From contig NZ_KI632511.1 in NCBI RefSeq assembly GCF_000504285.1, positions 2,973,372 through 3,037,371 on the forward strand: a DNA stretch of 64,000 nt, written 5' to 3'. The notes beneath the pieces are model-generated. The model did not search any database, was not told the origin of the DNA, and was given only the letters and a program-made list of their open reading frames with translations. Below, in pieces: positions 27,280-35,776 of this stretch; the stretch's first letter is position 1; the number at the start of each line of letters is the position of its first letter. The position numbers were made by a program, and so were the translations under genes. Source of the stretch: Actinospica robiniae DSM 44927 (GTDB lineage: Bacteria; Actinomycetota; Actinomycetes; Streptomycetales; Catenulisporaceae).

Positions 27280-27321
27280 GCCCGGGTGCCCGACCGCAGC
27301 ACAGCGGTCAGACACCCGGGC
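27280..27321. terminator. bidirectional hairpin terminator
   Basis: Two-step stem: GCCCGGGTG (27280-27288) with 27313-27321 and GACCGC (27292-27297) with 27304-27309, loop AGCACA. It lies between the convergent hydrolase remnant and the DeoR-type gene. Confidence 0.85.
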
Positions 27322-27323
27322 CG

Positions 27324-28028
27324 CTATGTACGCTCCCTTATGATTTCCACGCCTTGGGCGACCAGCTCGTCGAGCACTGTGTCGCCCTCGTCCTCCACGT
27401 CGGTGACGATCGCGGTGACCTCGTCGAGCGGGAGGACGCGGTAGCGAGAGGCGGTACCGATCTTCTCCGCGCTCGCGAGGACGTAGGTGTCGGCGGCCCG
27501 GCCGGCCAGCACGCGCTTCATCGCTGCCTCGTCGGCGTCCGCGGTGGTCAGGCCGGCGCTCGGGTGCACGCCGGTAACGCCGAGAAGGAAGACCTCCGCG
27601 CTGATCTGCGCCGCAGCCTCCGCCGCCGCGGCGCCGCAGGTCACCGCGGAGTGCTTGAAGAGCCTGCCGCCGAGCAAGAAGACCTCGGCCGCGTGATCGA
27701 GCAGCGCGGCGGCAATGGTCGGGCTGTGCGTGATCACCGTGCATTCCAGCGTGCGCGGCAGCGCGTCGACCACAGCCCGGGTCGTGGTCCCGCCGTCGAG
27801 GATGACCGTGCCGCCCGGATGGCTGAGCGTGGCCGCCGCCGCGGCGACACGACGCTTGCTGTCCAGGGCGACGGCGGTGCGGGCGGCGTAGTCGATGACC
27901 GCCGGGGATGCGGGCAAAGCGCCGCCGCAGACCCGTACGGCGAGCCCGGCCGCGTCGAGTTCGCGCAGGTCGCGCCGGATGCTGTCGGGCGAAATACCCA
28001 GCTCGGCGGCGAGGTCCTTGGCCACCAC
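27324..28028 (-). pseudogene. DeoR-family regulator lacking its first 20 or so codons
   Basis: The frame from GTG 28028 gives 234 aa with most of a DeoR helix-turn-helix (AAELGISPDSIRRDLRELDA), the sugar-phosphate-binding DeoRC domain (GGTTTRAVVDAL; HSPTIAAAL; EVFLLGGRLF; DADEAAMKR). Family members start about 20-25 residues earlier. Codons upstream of 28028 continue the homology (LLLERLSRDGR, to about 28062) but no ATG, GTG or TTG precedes them, and beyond that the frame reads another gene's sequence. So the true 5' end seems to be lost at a junction near 28070. If translated from the internal GTG, the first HTH helix would be incomplete. It could still be functional if a CTG or an unseen start is used. 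Confidence 0.6.
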
Positions 28029-28069
28029 GCGCCCGTCCCGGCTCAGGCGTTCGAGCAGTAGATCCTTGC

Positions 28070-28305
28070 AGATCGGCGAATGGGTGGCGCTGCCGGTGCT
28101 GGAGAGCGCCGGGCCGAGCGGCCCCGCGGACCCCCTGGCCGCGCAGGTGATGTACCCGACCGCCGAGCGGCTGCTCCAGCACTGCGACGCCGTGCTGCGC
28201 CTGCCTGGCGAGTCCCGTGGCGCCGATCAGGACGTCGCGATCGCCCGCGAACGCGGCATCCCGGTCTACACCTCGCTCGACCAGATCCCTCGCGCCGAGT
28301 CGTGA
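28070..28305 (+). pseudogene. C-terminal fragment of a small DUF4406-like (nucleoside deoxyribosyltransferase-fold) gene
   Basis: The plus-strand frame from about 28070 reads EWVALPVLESAGPSGPADPL, then YPTAERLLQHCDAVLRLPGE, SRGADQDVAIARERGIPVYT and ends SLDQIPRAES. The CDAVLRLPGESRGADxD and GIPVY phrases are typical of the C-terminal half of DUF4406-type proteins that bind nucleotides. There is no plausible start with ribosome-binding site; upstream the frame runs into the antisense of the DeoR-type gene. It therefore looks like a 5'-truncated remnant that faces away from the truncated regulator. Family assignment is from memory and moderate. Confidence 0.5.
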
Positions 28306-28423
28306 GAACCGCCGGGTGAAACCCCCGTATCCCGGATAAAATAGCCGCACGCGCGGAGTGAGCGGGGCCGGCGCCCGGGTCGCGGCGCGCGACCCATCCC
28401 GACGTGAGGAAGCGGGCACCTCG

Positions 28424-30628
28424 ATGGCGGCGGATACGGGAGACGGCGAGGCCGGCGCACGGCGGGCCGACGCTGCCGCGGCGCCCGGCGAGGCCCGGGA
28501 GCCGGCGGTCGACGAGTCGGAGCTCGACCGCATCTGCCTGCACAACCTGCTCTCCGCCAGCGCGGACAACATCTACTTCAAAGACCGCGACTCGAACTTC
28601 CTGCGCGCGAGCGCCAGCGCCGCCGCGTACACCGGCGCGAAGGATCCGGCCACGATGATCGGCCGGCCGGCGTCCGCGTACTTCACCGAGGAGCAGGCGG
28701 CGGCCACCGTCGAGATCGAGCAGATGATCATGCGCACCGGGACCGCGGTCACCGACCACGAGGAATCGCACATGCGCTCGCCCACGGGCGACGAGGTGTG
28801 CCTGAGCACGAGCAAGCAGCCGCTGCGCGACTTCGACGGCCGGATCATCGGCACCTTCGGCATCAGCCGCGACATCACCGCCCGCAAGAACGCCGAGAGC
28901 GAGCTGGTCGCGCGCACGGCCGAGCTGGACCGGGTCGGCCGGGAGCTCAGGATGCTGATCGACACCAGCCCGGACCCGATGTCCCGGTTCGACCGGGAGC
29001 TGCGCTGCTCCTACGCGAACCCGGCGGCGGCGGAGCTGACCGGGCTCTCGCTGGACGCGATCCTGGGCCACACCATCGGTGAGATGGGCTTCTCCGCGCA
29101 GTTCACCCGGGACTGGGACGACGCGCTGCGGGAGGTGCTGGAGACCGGCGCCGGGGTGGAACGGGAACTGAGTCTGCTGGCGGGGGGCCGGGAGATCTTC
29201 CTCAACACCCGCTTCGTACCCGAGGTGACCGAGGAGGAGGGCCGGGTCCGCAGCATCCTGACGGTGAGCCGGGACCTGACCGAGCGGCGGCGGATCGAGC
29301 AGGCGCTGGCCGAGCGGGCCGTACGCGATCCGCTCACCGGCCTGCCCAACCGCACCCTGCTGGTGAGCCGGATCAAGCAGGCGATCGAGCTGGACGCCGA
29401 CCGCGGCCGGCTCGCCCTGCTCTTCCTCGACCTGGACCGGTTCAAGCTGGTCAACGACGGGCTCGGGCACGCCGTCGGGGACGAGCTGCTCACCGCCGTG
29501 GCCGGCCGGCTGCGCCAGGCCGTGCGCCGGGGCGACCTGGTGGCGCGCTTCGGCGGAGACGAGTTCGTGGTCCTGTGCGAGAACCTCGAGGACCAGCGGG
29601 AGGCGGCCGTGGTCGCCGAGCACGTATGCCAGAGCCTGACCCCGCCGTTCTCCTGCGCCGGCAAGCAGGTCCACATGAGCGCGAGCATCGGCATCGCGCT
29701 GTCCGAAGGCCGCTCGAGCACGGCGGATTCGCTGCTGCGCGACGCCGACGCGGCGATGTACGAGGCGAAGGCCTCGGAGAGTGCCACCGGCGGCTACCGC
29801 TTCTTCGCGCCCGCGGCCCGCAAGACGGTCGTGCGCCGGGTGGACCTGGAACACGAGCTGCGCCGCGCCGGCGAGCAGAGCGAGTTCGAACTCGTCTACC
29901 AACCCGTCGTCGAGCTCGCCGACGGGCGGGTCACCGGCGCGGAAGCGCTCATCCGGTGGCGCCATCCCGAGCGCGGCCTGCTACCGCCGGCCGAGTTCAT
30001 CGGGATCGCCGAGGACTCCGGCCTCGTCATCCCGATCGGCAGGTGGGCGCTGGAGACCGCCTGCCGGCAACTGGCCGAGTGGGACCGCGCCCAGCCGACC
30101 GGCCGGCGGCTGAACATGGCGGTCAACCTCTCCCCCCGGCAGCTTTCGCACGACCCTGACCTGGTCGACGCGGTCGCAAACGCGCTCAGCCGCAACGCCT
30201 TGCCGTCGAGCCGGCTGTGCCTCGAAGTCACCGAGACCGCAGTACACCGGGCCTCACCCCTGGCCCGCTCGTCTCTCGAAACCCTGCCGGCGGCCGGCGT
30301 GCAGTTCGCGCTCGACGACTACGGCACCGGCTTCTCCTCGCTCGCCCACCTGCGCGACGTCCCGGTCGCCGCACTGAAGGTCGACCGCCTGTTCGTCGCA
30401 GGCCTCGGCGCTCGCGGAGACGACGCGATCGTCGTCGCGGTCATCACCCTCGCCCATGCACTCGGCATGAAGGTGGTGGCCGAAGGGGTGGAGACGGCAC
30501 AGCAGCGCGCCCGCCTGCTGGAGCTCGGTTGCGACTACGGACAGGGCTTCCTCTTCTCCCTGCCGCTCGAGCCGGAGGCGTTCTCGTCTCTCCTCGACGA
30601 CCCGGCGGGCGCGTGCCTCAACCCGTGA
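28424..30628 (+). CDS. PAS-PAS-GGDEF-EAL cyclic-di-GMP turnover protein
   Basis: 734 aa from ATG 28424 (open frame begins at GTG 28358; neither has a strong ribosome-binding site). Two PAS domains (about 28-150 and 165-295), then GGDEF (about 300-460) with intact ARFGGDEFVVLCEN, and EAL (about 475-725) with the active-site series EALIRWRHPE, NLSPRQL, EVTETAVH, DDYGTGFSS, LKVDRLFVAG and AEGVETAQQ. Both halves keep the key metal and catalytic residues, so it could both make and degrade c-di-GMP. No membrane span is predicted, so it is a cytosolic PAS-controlled enzyme; in streptomycetes c-di-GMP controls development through BldD and RsiG. The start codon follows the truncated DUF4406-like remnant by 118 bp. 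Confidence 0.92.
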   Translation: MAADTGDGEAGARRADAAAAPGEAREPAVDESELDRICLHNLLSASADNIYFKDRDSNFLRASASAAAYTGAKDPATMIGRPASAYFTEEQAAATVEIEQMIMRTGTAVTDHEESHMRSPTGDEVCLSTSKQPLRDFDGRIIGTFGISRDITARKNAESELVARTAELDRVGRELRMLIDTSPDPMSRFDRELRCSYANPAAAELTGLSLDAILGHTIGEMGFSAQFTRDWDDALREVLETGAGVERELSLLAGGREIFLNTRFVPEVTEEEGRVRSILTVSRDLTERRRIEQALAERAVRDPLTGLPNRTLLVSRIKQAIELDADRGRLALLFLDLDRFKLVNDGLGHAVGDELLTAVAGRLRQAVRRGDLVARFGGDEFVVLCENLEDQREAAVVAEHVCQSLTPPFSCAGKQVHMSASIGIALSEGRSSTADSLLRDADAAMYEAKASESATGGYRFFAPAARKTVVRRVDLEHELRRAGEQSEFELVYQPVVELADGRVTGAEALIRWRHPERGLLPPAEFIGIAEDSGLVIPIGRWALETACRQLAEWDRAQPTGRRLNMAVNLSPRQLSHDPDLVDAVANALSRNALPSSRLCLEVTETAVHRASPLARSSLETLPAAGVQFALDDYGTGFSSLAHLRDVPVAALKVDRLFVAGLGARGDDAIVVAVITLAHALGMKVVAEGVETAQQRARLLELGCDYGQGFLFSLPLEPEAFSSLLDDPAGACLNP

Positions 30629-30793
30629 GGCGTCGGCTATCGGATCCGCGCCAAGACCTCCCCTAAGACCCGCAGGTCCGGCCCGCAGGTCCGATCCGTC
30701 GGCGCGGTGACTTCCGTCCGGCGGTTCCGTTCAGTTCCGTTTCTTCACCGCGGTGCCCTCCGCCCCGCGGCGGCCGATCCTGCTGCCCGACCC

Positions 30794-30843
30794 TTGACAG
30801 CCCTCTGGCGCGCGGCCACACTGCCCATGGTTACGTAACCATG
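30794..30843 (+). promoter_or_regulatory. promoter with perfect 18-bp palindromic operator before the GH5 pair
   Basis: A TTGACA -35 hexamer (30794-30799), 17-bp spacer and weak -10 CACACT (30817-30822) are followed at 30826-30843 by the perfect palindrome CATGGTTACGTAACCATG. The operator covers the expected transcription start, as for a repressor. It does not match the CebR box TGGGAGCGCTCCCA known for cellulase genes of streptomycetes. Confidence 0.6.
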
Positions 30844-30898
30844 AACTGAATCAAACACAATCAGACACTCCTCGGTTCGTTTTCCGATCGGAGCAAAC

Positions 30899-31909
30899 AT
30901 GTCCACTCGTGCAATGTCGCACCGGGTGCATCGGGTACTGACGCGGGTCGTGCTGGTCGCGAGCATGGTCGCGGTGTCGGCGGCGTGGGTCGCCGAGGCG
31001 CAGCCGGCTGCGGCGGCGACCAACCAGTTCAAGGGCGTCAACTGGGCAGACACCCGGGACAACTACAACTCCGGGTGGGTGATCCCGGACGGCCTGAGCG
31101 CCTCCGACACCTACGCGCAGGTCTACTCGGTCGCGAACACCGACGTGAAGGCCTTCCAGGCCAACCTCGGCGCGAACACCGTACGCCTGCCGATCAACCC
31201 CCCGTCCGTCAGCCAAGCGTGGTGGAGCGCCTACCGCGGCGCGATCGACGCGGCGCTGGCCGACGGCATGAAAGTCATCATCGCCTGCTGGACCGAGAGC
31301 TCCAGCGTCGGGACGATCACGAACATGTCGGCCTGGCAGAGCATGTGGAGCACGGTCGTCAGCGAGTACGGCAGCAACGCCAACGTGTACTTCGAGCCGC
31401 TGAACGAGCCGTACGGATACTCGGCGAGCCAGTGGATCTCCATCGCATCGTCCTGGCTCTCCGAGTTCCCCAGCGTCCCGCACGGGCGCGTGATCGTCGC
31501 GGGCACCGGCTACGACGACCACGTGACCAGCGAAGGCGCCTCATCCGCGTTGAGCGGAACCCTGCTATCGCTGCACTACTACAGCACTTGGAACAGCTAC
31601 ACGACCGAATCGGCCTGGGTGTCCGACTTCAACAGCCGCATCGGCGGCTACGCGAGCCGGACGATCGTCACCGAGTTCGGCGCACCCATGACTACCGGCA
31701 TCAACTATCTGACGAACCATGGCAACGGCCAATACCAGTCGTATCTCGCCGCAGTCACCGACACCGCCCGCACCGACTCGATGGGGTCGGTCTACTGGGC
31801 CGGGTTGAAGACCGGCGACTCGTACTCGATGGAGTCCCACAGCGGCAGCAGCCTGTCGAACAACAACGCCTCCGGCGTCACACAGGTCCGCTGGGGCTGG
31901 GGGTACTGA
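30899..31909 (+). CDS. secreted glycoside hydrolase family 5 enzyme
   Basis: 336 aa: a long Sec signal (about residues 1-41, basic start then VVLVASMVAVSAAWVAEA, cleavage near AAAAT) and a single GH5-like (beta/alpha)8 domain without any binding module. The acid/base Glu is in YFEPLNEPYGY and the nucleophile Glu in IVTEFGAPM. SLHYYSTW provides the conserved His/Tyr. The strong Trp/Tyr content and GVNWADTRDNY start resemble small actinobacterial GH5 endo-enzymes; exact substrate (cellulose, mannan or another beta-glucan) is open. Followed after 105 bp by a paralogue, probably in the same transcript. Confidence 0.88.
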   Translation: MSTRAMSHRVHRVLTRVVLVASMVAVSAAWVAEAQPAAAATNQFKGVNWADTRDNYNSGWVIPDGLSASDTYAQVYSVANTDVKAFQANLGANTVRLPINPPSVSQAWWSAYRGAIDAALADGMKVIIACWTESSSVGTITNMSAWQSMWSTVVSEYGSNANVYFEPLNEPYGYSASQWISIASSWLSEFPSVPHGRVIVAGTGYDDHVTSEGASSALSGTLLSLHYYSTWNSYTTESAWVSDFNSRIGGYASRTIVTEFGAPMTTGINYLTNHGNGQYQSYLAAVTDTARTDSMGSVYWAGLKTGDSYSMESHSGSSLSNNNASGVTQVRWGWGY

Positions 31910-32014
31910 TTCCATCCCCCGCGCGGCGGCGGCCCGCACGCCGCCGCCGCGCACTCGCCACACCCGCCATACCCGCCACACCCGCACATCGAACCTCAGG
32001 GAGACACGAACACC

Positions 32015-33466
32015 ATGAGACTGCCCACGTGGCGCCGCACCGCCGCCCTCGCCGTCGTGACCGGCCTGCTCGCCATCGGCGTGACCGCGACCGCGTCCGG
32101 CGCGTCCGGCTCATCGGAACCGGCGGCGAAGTTGGCTCCTGCGGCGCCGAGCAGCTTCGACGGCGTGAACTGGGCCGCCCCGGGCGACAACTACGCCAGC
32201 GGCCCGGTCGTGCCGAGCGGATTGAGCACCTCCGACAGCTACGGGACCGTCTACCGGATCACGCAGAGCATGGTCTCCGGCTTCCGCAAGAATCTGGGTG
32301 CTGACACGCTGCGGCTGCCGATCAACCCGGCAAGCGTCGGGACCGCGTGGTGGAAGTCCTACCGCGCGACGATCGACGCGGCGACCGCGGCCGGCGACAA
32401 GGTCATCCTGAGCTACTGGGACGAGAAGTCCTCGAACGACGGCGTCATCGACGACACCGCCGCCTGGAACCAGATGTGGGACACGGTCACGGCCACGTAC
32501 CGCAGCAACCCGCGCGTCTTCTTCGAGCCGATGAACGAGCCTTACGGTTATACCGCCGCGCAGTGGATCCAGATCTGCACCCAGTGGCTCGCCGACCGCA
32601 CCGACATCCCACGCGGCCGCGTCGTGGTCAGCGGCACCGGCTACAACGACAACGTCACCGCCGTCGGCGCGAGCGCGGCGCTGGACGGCACGCTGCTGTC
32701 GCTGCACTTCTACGGTTACTGGGCCGATTACACCACCGAAGCCGACTGGATCAACAACCTGCTTCCGCGGATCGGCGGCTACGCCAGCCGTACGATCATC
32801 GACGAGGCGGGCTCCCCGATGACGATCGGCTTGAACTACGGGGCGCACAACGGAAACGTCTCCACCGCTTATCTGGCCGCGACCACGGACATCGCCCGCG
32901 GCATGGGTATGGGTCTGGTCTACTGGCCCGGCCTGCGCACCGGGGACTCCTACTCGATCGAGAGCGTGAACGCCGACGGCCGTCTGGTGGACAACAGCGC
33001 CTCCGGCGTCGCGCAGCTCAAGTGGGGCTACGGCTTCGGCAGCGTTCCGCCAGTCAACGACCAGCCGGCCGCGCCTCCCGGCGTTCAGATCAGCGGCACC
33101 GCATCCGGCCGCTGCGTCGACGTGCCGGGCTTCTCGACCACCGCGGGCACGCAGCTCGACCTGTGGGACTGCAACGGCGGCGGCAACCAGACCTGGGACC
33201 TGACGAGCACGCACGAGCTCTCCGTCTACGGCGACATGTGCATGCAGGCCGGCACGTCGACTCCCGTGGCGGGCTCGGGCGTAGTCATCGAGAGCTGCAC
33301 CGGCTCAGCCGCCCAGCAGTGGACCGTCAACACTGACGGCAGCATCGTCAGCTCCGCTGACAGCACGCTGTGCCTCGACACCACGGGCGCGGCCACTGCC
33401 GACGGAAGCCTGCTCGACGTCGCCACCTGCGACGGTGCGGCGAGCCAGTCCTGGAAGATGGGCTAG
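32015..33466 (+). CDS. secreted GH5 enzyme with C-terminal ricin-type (CBM13) lectin domain
   Basis: 483 aa. Signal peptide (about 1-33), GH5 domain (about 45-345) and, after a Pro-rich linker (PPVNDQPAAPPG), a ricin-B trefoil (about 358-483) with three repeats, each carrying QxW-like ends: NQTWDL, AQQWTV, SQSWKM. Acid/base Glu in FFEPMNEPYGY, nucleophile Glu in IIDEAGSPM. The catalytic part is a clear paralogue of the preceding gene (GVNWAAPGDNY, LRLPINPASV, SLHFYGYWADYTTE), so the pair arose by tandem duplication with gain or loss of the lectin domain. CBM13-type domains bind xylan, galactose or other glycans and hold the enzyme on its polymer. Confidence 0.9.
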   Translation: MRLPTWRRTAALAVVTGLLAIGVTATASGASGSSEPAAKLAPAAPSSFDGVNWAAPGDNYASGPVVPSGLSTSDSYGTVYRITQSMVSGFRKNLGADTLRLPINPASVGTAWWKSYRATIDAATAAGDKVILSYWDEKSSNDGVIDDTAAWNQMWDTVTATYRSNPRVFFEPMNEPYGYTAAQWIQICTQWLADRTDIPRGRVVVSGTGYNDNVTAVGASAALDGTLLSLHFYGYWADYTTEADWINNLLPRIGGYASRTIIDEAGSPMTIGLNYGAHNGNVSTAYLAATTDIARGMGMGLVYWPGLRTGDSYSIESVNADGRLVDNSASGVAQLKWGYGFGSVPPVNDQPAAPPGVQISGTASGRCVDVPGFSTTAGTQLDLWDCNGGGNQTWDLTSTHELSVYGDMCMQAGTSTPVAGSGVVIESCTGSAAQQWTVNTDGSIVSSADSTLCLDTTGAATADGSLLDVATCDGAASQSWKMG

Positions 33467-33474
33467 GGGACGCG

Positions 33475-33864
33475 ATGCGCAGGCCGGGCACCGGCGATCT
33501 GAAGATCATGGCCGAGTACGAGTGCTACTCGTTCTGGGTGGAGAAGGCGGGATTCCGCGACAACGTCGATCCGGCCTCGCTGGGCGTCCCGAAGGAGTTG
33601 GCCGCCGACATCGACACGTGGGAGCGCGCCTACGAGGCGACCTACGTGCCCGATGACCCGGCCAAGTCAGGATTCGCGAACGACGCGGTCGAAGCCGCGT
33701 TCAACGCGATCGGCCTGCGCCTCGCAGCCCGGACCGCCGAGGTCCTCGGCCCCGGCTGGACCGTGACGTACTACGACACGCTCGCCAAGGAGCTCGTCGC
33801 CGTCTCGAACCCACCGTACAAATCGGCGAGCACGTCGAAGAACACGACGAGCGCCGCTCGATAG
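33475..33864 (+). CDS. hypothetical protein, 129 aa
   Basis: The start ATG follows AGGGG closely, nine bases after the GH5-lectin stop. The sequence has coherent protein character (AEYECYSFWVEKAGFRDNVD, GVPKELAADIDTWERAYEAT, GPGWTVTYYDTLA) and resembles small uncharacterised actinobacterial proteins. The last 30 or so codons overlap the convergent MocR-type gene by 94 bp, and the tail (SASTSKNTTSAAR) is low-complexity antisense of that gene, so the ancestral stop near residue 115 may have been lost. Function unknown. Confidence 0.55.
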   Translation: MRRPGTGDLKIMAEYECYSFWVEKAGFRDNVDPASLGVPKELAADIDTWERAYEATYVPDDPAKSGFANDAVEAAFNAIGLRLAARTAEVLGPGWTVTYYDTLAKELVAVSNPPYKSASTSKNTTSAAR

Positions 33865-35240
33865 GCTGACTCCGAACCCGTGCCGTAGCCGACGACCAGC
33901 CCCTGGCTGCCATCGGCAGGCCGTGTGGCGGCGTGGCCCGCGTGCCAGTGCTCTGCCAGACCACTGAGCGCGAGACCGCGCCGCCGCGCCGCCTCGATCA
34001 CGTCGGCCTCCCCCGGACCGTCCTGCGGCAGCCGCACCAGAACATGCTGACCCGCGCTGATGCCCGCCGCGCCGAGTCTGGGCAATCGCGCGAGCCCTTC
34101 GATCAGCGCGTCTCGACGCCGACGGTAGCGCGCGCGGCCGAGGCGGATCTGCCGGTCGTACGCGTGACTGTTGATCAGCTCCGCTAGCGTGAGCTGGCCA
34201 GGCGCCTCCACCTGCAGCGTCGTCAGCCGCAACTGCTCGATCACCGGGTCCACGAGCGTGGCGGGGAGCACCAGCCAACCTAGGCGCAGTGCGGGCGCGA
34301 GCGCCTTCGCGCAAGTGCCCGCGTAGACGACGTGCTCGTGATCCATCCCCTGCAACGCGCCGACCGGCTGCCGGCCGTAGCGGAACTCCCCGTCGTAGTC
34401 GTCCTCGATCACGACTCCGCCGCTCGACCTCGCCCATTCGATCAGCAGCCTGCGCCGGGCGGGTGCCAGCGTCACACCGGACGGGTACTGGTGGGCCGGA
34501 GTCACGACCACCGCGGCACAGTTCGGGGACCGTCGGCCAGAGCCGAGACCGGAGACGTCGGCGCCATCGCCGTCGACGGGCAGCGCGACGATCTCTCGAC
34601 TTGCGTTCGTCACGATCTCGCGGTGGAACGGCAGGCACGGATCCTCCATCCCGAATGCACCGGGACCCAGCGCACGCGCCAGCAAGCTCAGGCCCTGTAC
34701 ATACCCTCCGACCACGACGATCCGCTCCGGGCTTGCCGCGACCCCCCGCGCCCGGCCGAGATAGTCGGCGAGCGACGCGCGCAGCTCGGGTCGCCCGCGC
34801 AGGTCACCGGCGTACCCGAAGGCCGAGGACGGCGCCGCGTTCAGCGCTCGGCGCGCCGCCCGCAGCCACACCTCGACCGGAAACGCCGTCACATCCGGCG
34901 TCCCCGGCACAAGATCGTGCGGCAGCGGTGCCACGGAACGCGCGGACCGGCGGGTCCCGGCGTCCGGCACGTGCGCGACCGTCGTGCCCGAACCATGCCG
35001 CGCCAGCAGATACCCCTCCGCCACCAGCTGGTCGTACGCCGCACTCACCGTCCCCCGCGAAAGGCCCAGCTCGGCCGCCAGCACCCGCGTCGCCGGCAAC
35101 CGGCTACCCGCCGCGAGCCGTCCCGAGCGGATCGCGGACCGCAGCGCGCGCTCCAACCCGTCCCGCCGACCCTCCCCGGCCGCGAGGTCGAGATGCAGGT
35201 CAACGCCCGACCCCGTAGAAGTGGACCAATCCTTGCGCAT
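33771..35240 (-). CDS. MocR/PdxR-type regulator (GntR HTH fused to aminotransferase-like domain)
   Basis: 489 aa. GntR winged helix at about 20-90 (LPATRVLAAELGLSRGTVSA), linker, then a fold-type I aminotransferase-like domain (about 125-470) with VTPAHQYPSGV, EDDYDGEFRYG and the PLP-lysine region VYAGTCAKALAPALRLGW. ATG 35240 is chosen because AAGG precedes it and upstream codons are intergenic. Such regulators bind PLP and often control vitamin B6 or amino-acid genes; here the divergent target is an AhpD-like gene, with an inverted GTGGACC repeat between them. The tail beyond DVLADLYGG overlaps the convergent hypothetical gene by 94 bp. Confidence 0.9.
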   Translation of the reverse strand: MRKDWSTSTGSGVDLHLDLAAGEGRRDGLERALRSAIRSGRLAAGSRLPATRVLAAELGLSRGTVSAAYDQLVAEGYLLARHGSGTTVAHVPDAGTRRSARSVAPLPHDLVPGTPDVTAFPVEVWLRAARRALNAAPSSAFGYAGDLRGRPELRASLADYLGRARGVAASPERIVVVGGYVQGLSLLARALGPGAFGMEDPCLPFHREIVTNASREIVALPVDGDGADVSGLGSGRRSPNCAAVVVTPAHQYPSGVTLAPARRRLLIEWARSSGGVVIEDDYDGEFRYGRQPVGALQGMDHEHVVYAGTCAKALAPALRLGWLVLPATLVDPVIEQLRLTTLQVEAPGQLTLAELINSHAYDRQIRLGRARYRRRRDALIEGLARLPRLGAAGISAGQHVLVRLPQDGPGEADVIEAARRRGLALSGLAEHWHAGHAATRPADGSQGLVVGYGTGSESAYRAALVVFFDVLADLYGGFETATSSLASVS

Positions 35241-35267
35241 AGAAGTGGACCTTAGCATCGGTCCACT
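35219..35267. promoter_or_regulatory. MocR-type operator between divergent genes
   Basis: AGTGGACC (35244-35251) and GGTCCACT (35260-35267) form a perfect 8-bp inverted repeat with an 8-bp spacer; a third AAGTGGACC lies at 35219-35227 in direct orientation with the first. The set of one inverted and one direct copy is typical of MocR regulators. It covers the only 47 bp between the two start codons. Confidence 0.7.
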
Positions 35268-35287
35268 CCGCGCGTAGATTCGAAGAC

Positions 35288-35776
35288 ATGACAACGAACA
35301 CGAACACCGCCGCGACCGCCGCCTACGTCCCAGCCCCGGCCCAACGCGTGGCCGCCGACAAGCTCGCCCCCGCCGCCATGCGCGCCATGAACGCCCTGGA
35401 CAAGGCCACCGCCGAATCAGGGCTCGAGAGCGGACTCAAGGAGCTGGTCCGTGCCCGCGCCTCCCAGATCAACGGCTGCGCCTACTGCGTCGAGACGCAC
35501 CTGACCGACGCCCTGTCCGGCGGGGAGCAGCAGCGCCGCGTCCTGCTCCTTCCGGTCTGGCGCGAGACGGGCCTGTTCACCGCCCGGGAACGTGCCGCGC
35601 TCGACCTGACCGAGGCCGTCACCCGGCTCTCCGACGGGCCCGTCACGGACGAGGTGTGGGCCGCGGCCGCCCGCGAGTTCGAGGACACCGAACTGGCCGA
35701 GCTGGTCTGGCTGATCACCACTATCAACGCCTGGAACAGGGTGAACGTTGCAGCACATGTCTGGCCAGTTGACTAA
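35288..35776 (+). CDS. carboxymuconolactone decarboxylase/AhpD-family protein
   Basis: 162 aa. The redox motif is intact: INGCAYCVETHLTDA (CxxC followed by ETH), within the helical AhpD fold, with the C-terminal TINAWNRVNVA. These proteins are thiol peroxidase-like enzymes or peroxidase partners. The gene is divergent from the MocR-type regulator with 47 bp between starts and shares its operator, a pairing often found in actinobacteria, so it is probably the regulator's direct target. Confidence 0.9.
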   Translation: MTTNTNTAATAAYVPAPAQRVAADKLAPAAMRAMNALDKATAESGLESGLKELVRARASQINGCAYCVETHLTDALSGGEQQRRVLLLPVWRETGLFTARERAALDLTEAVTRLSDGPVTDEVWAAAAREFEDTELAELVWLITTINAWNRVNVAAHVWPVD

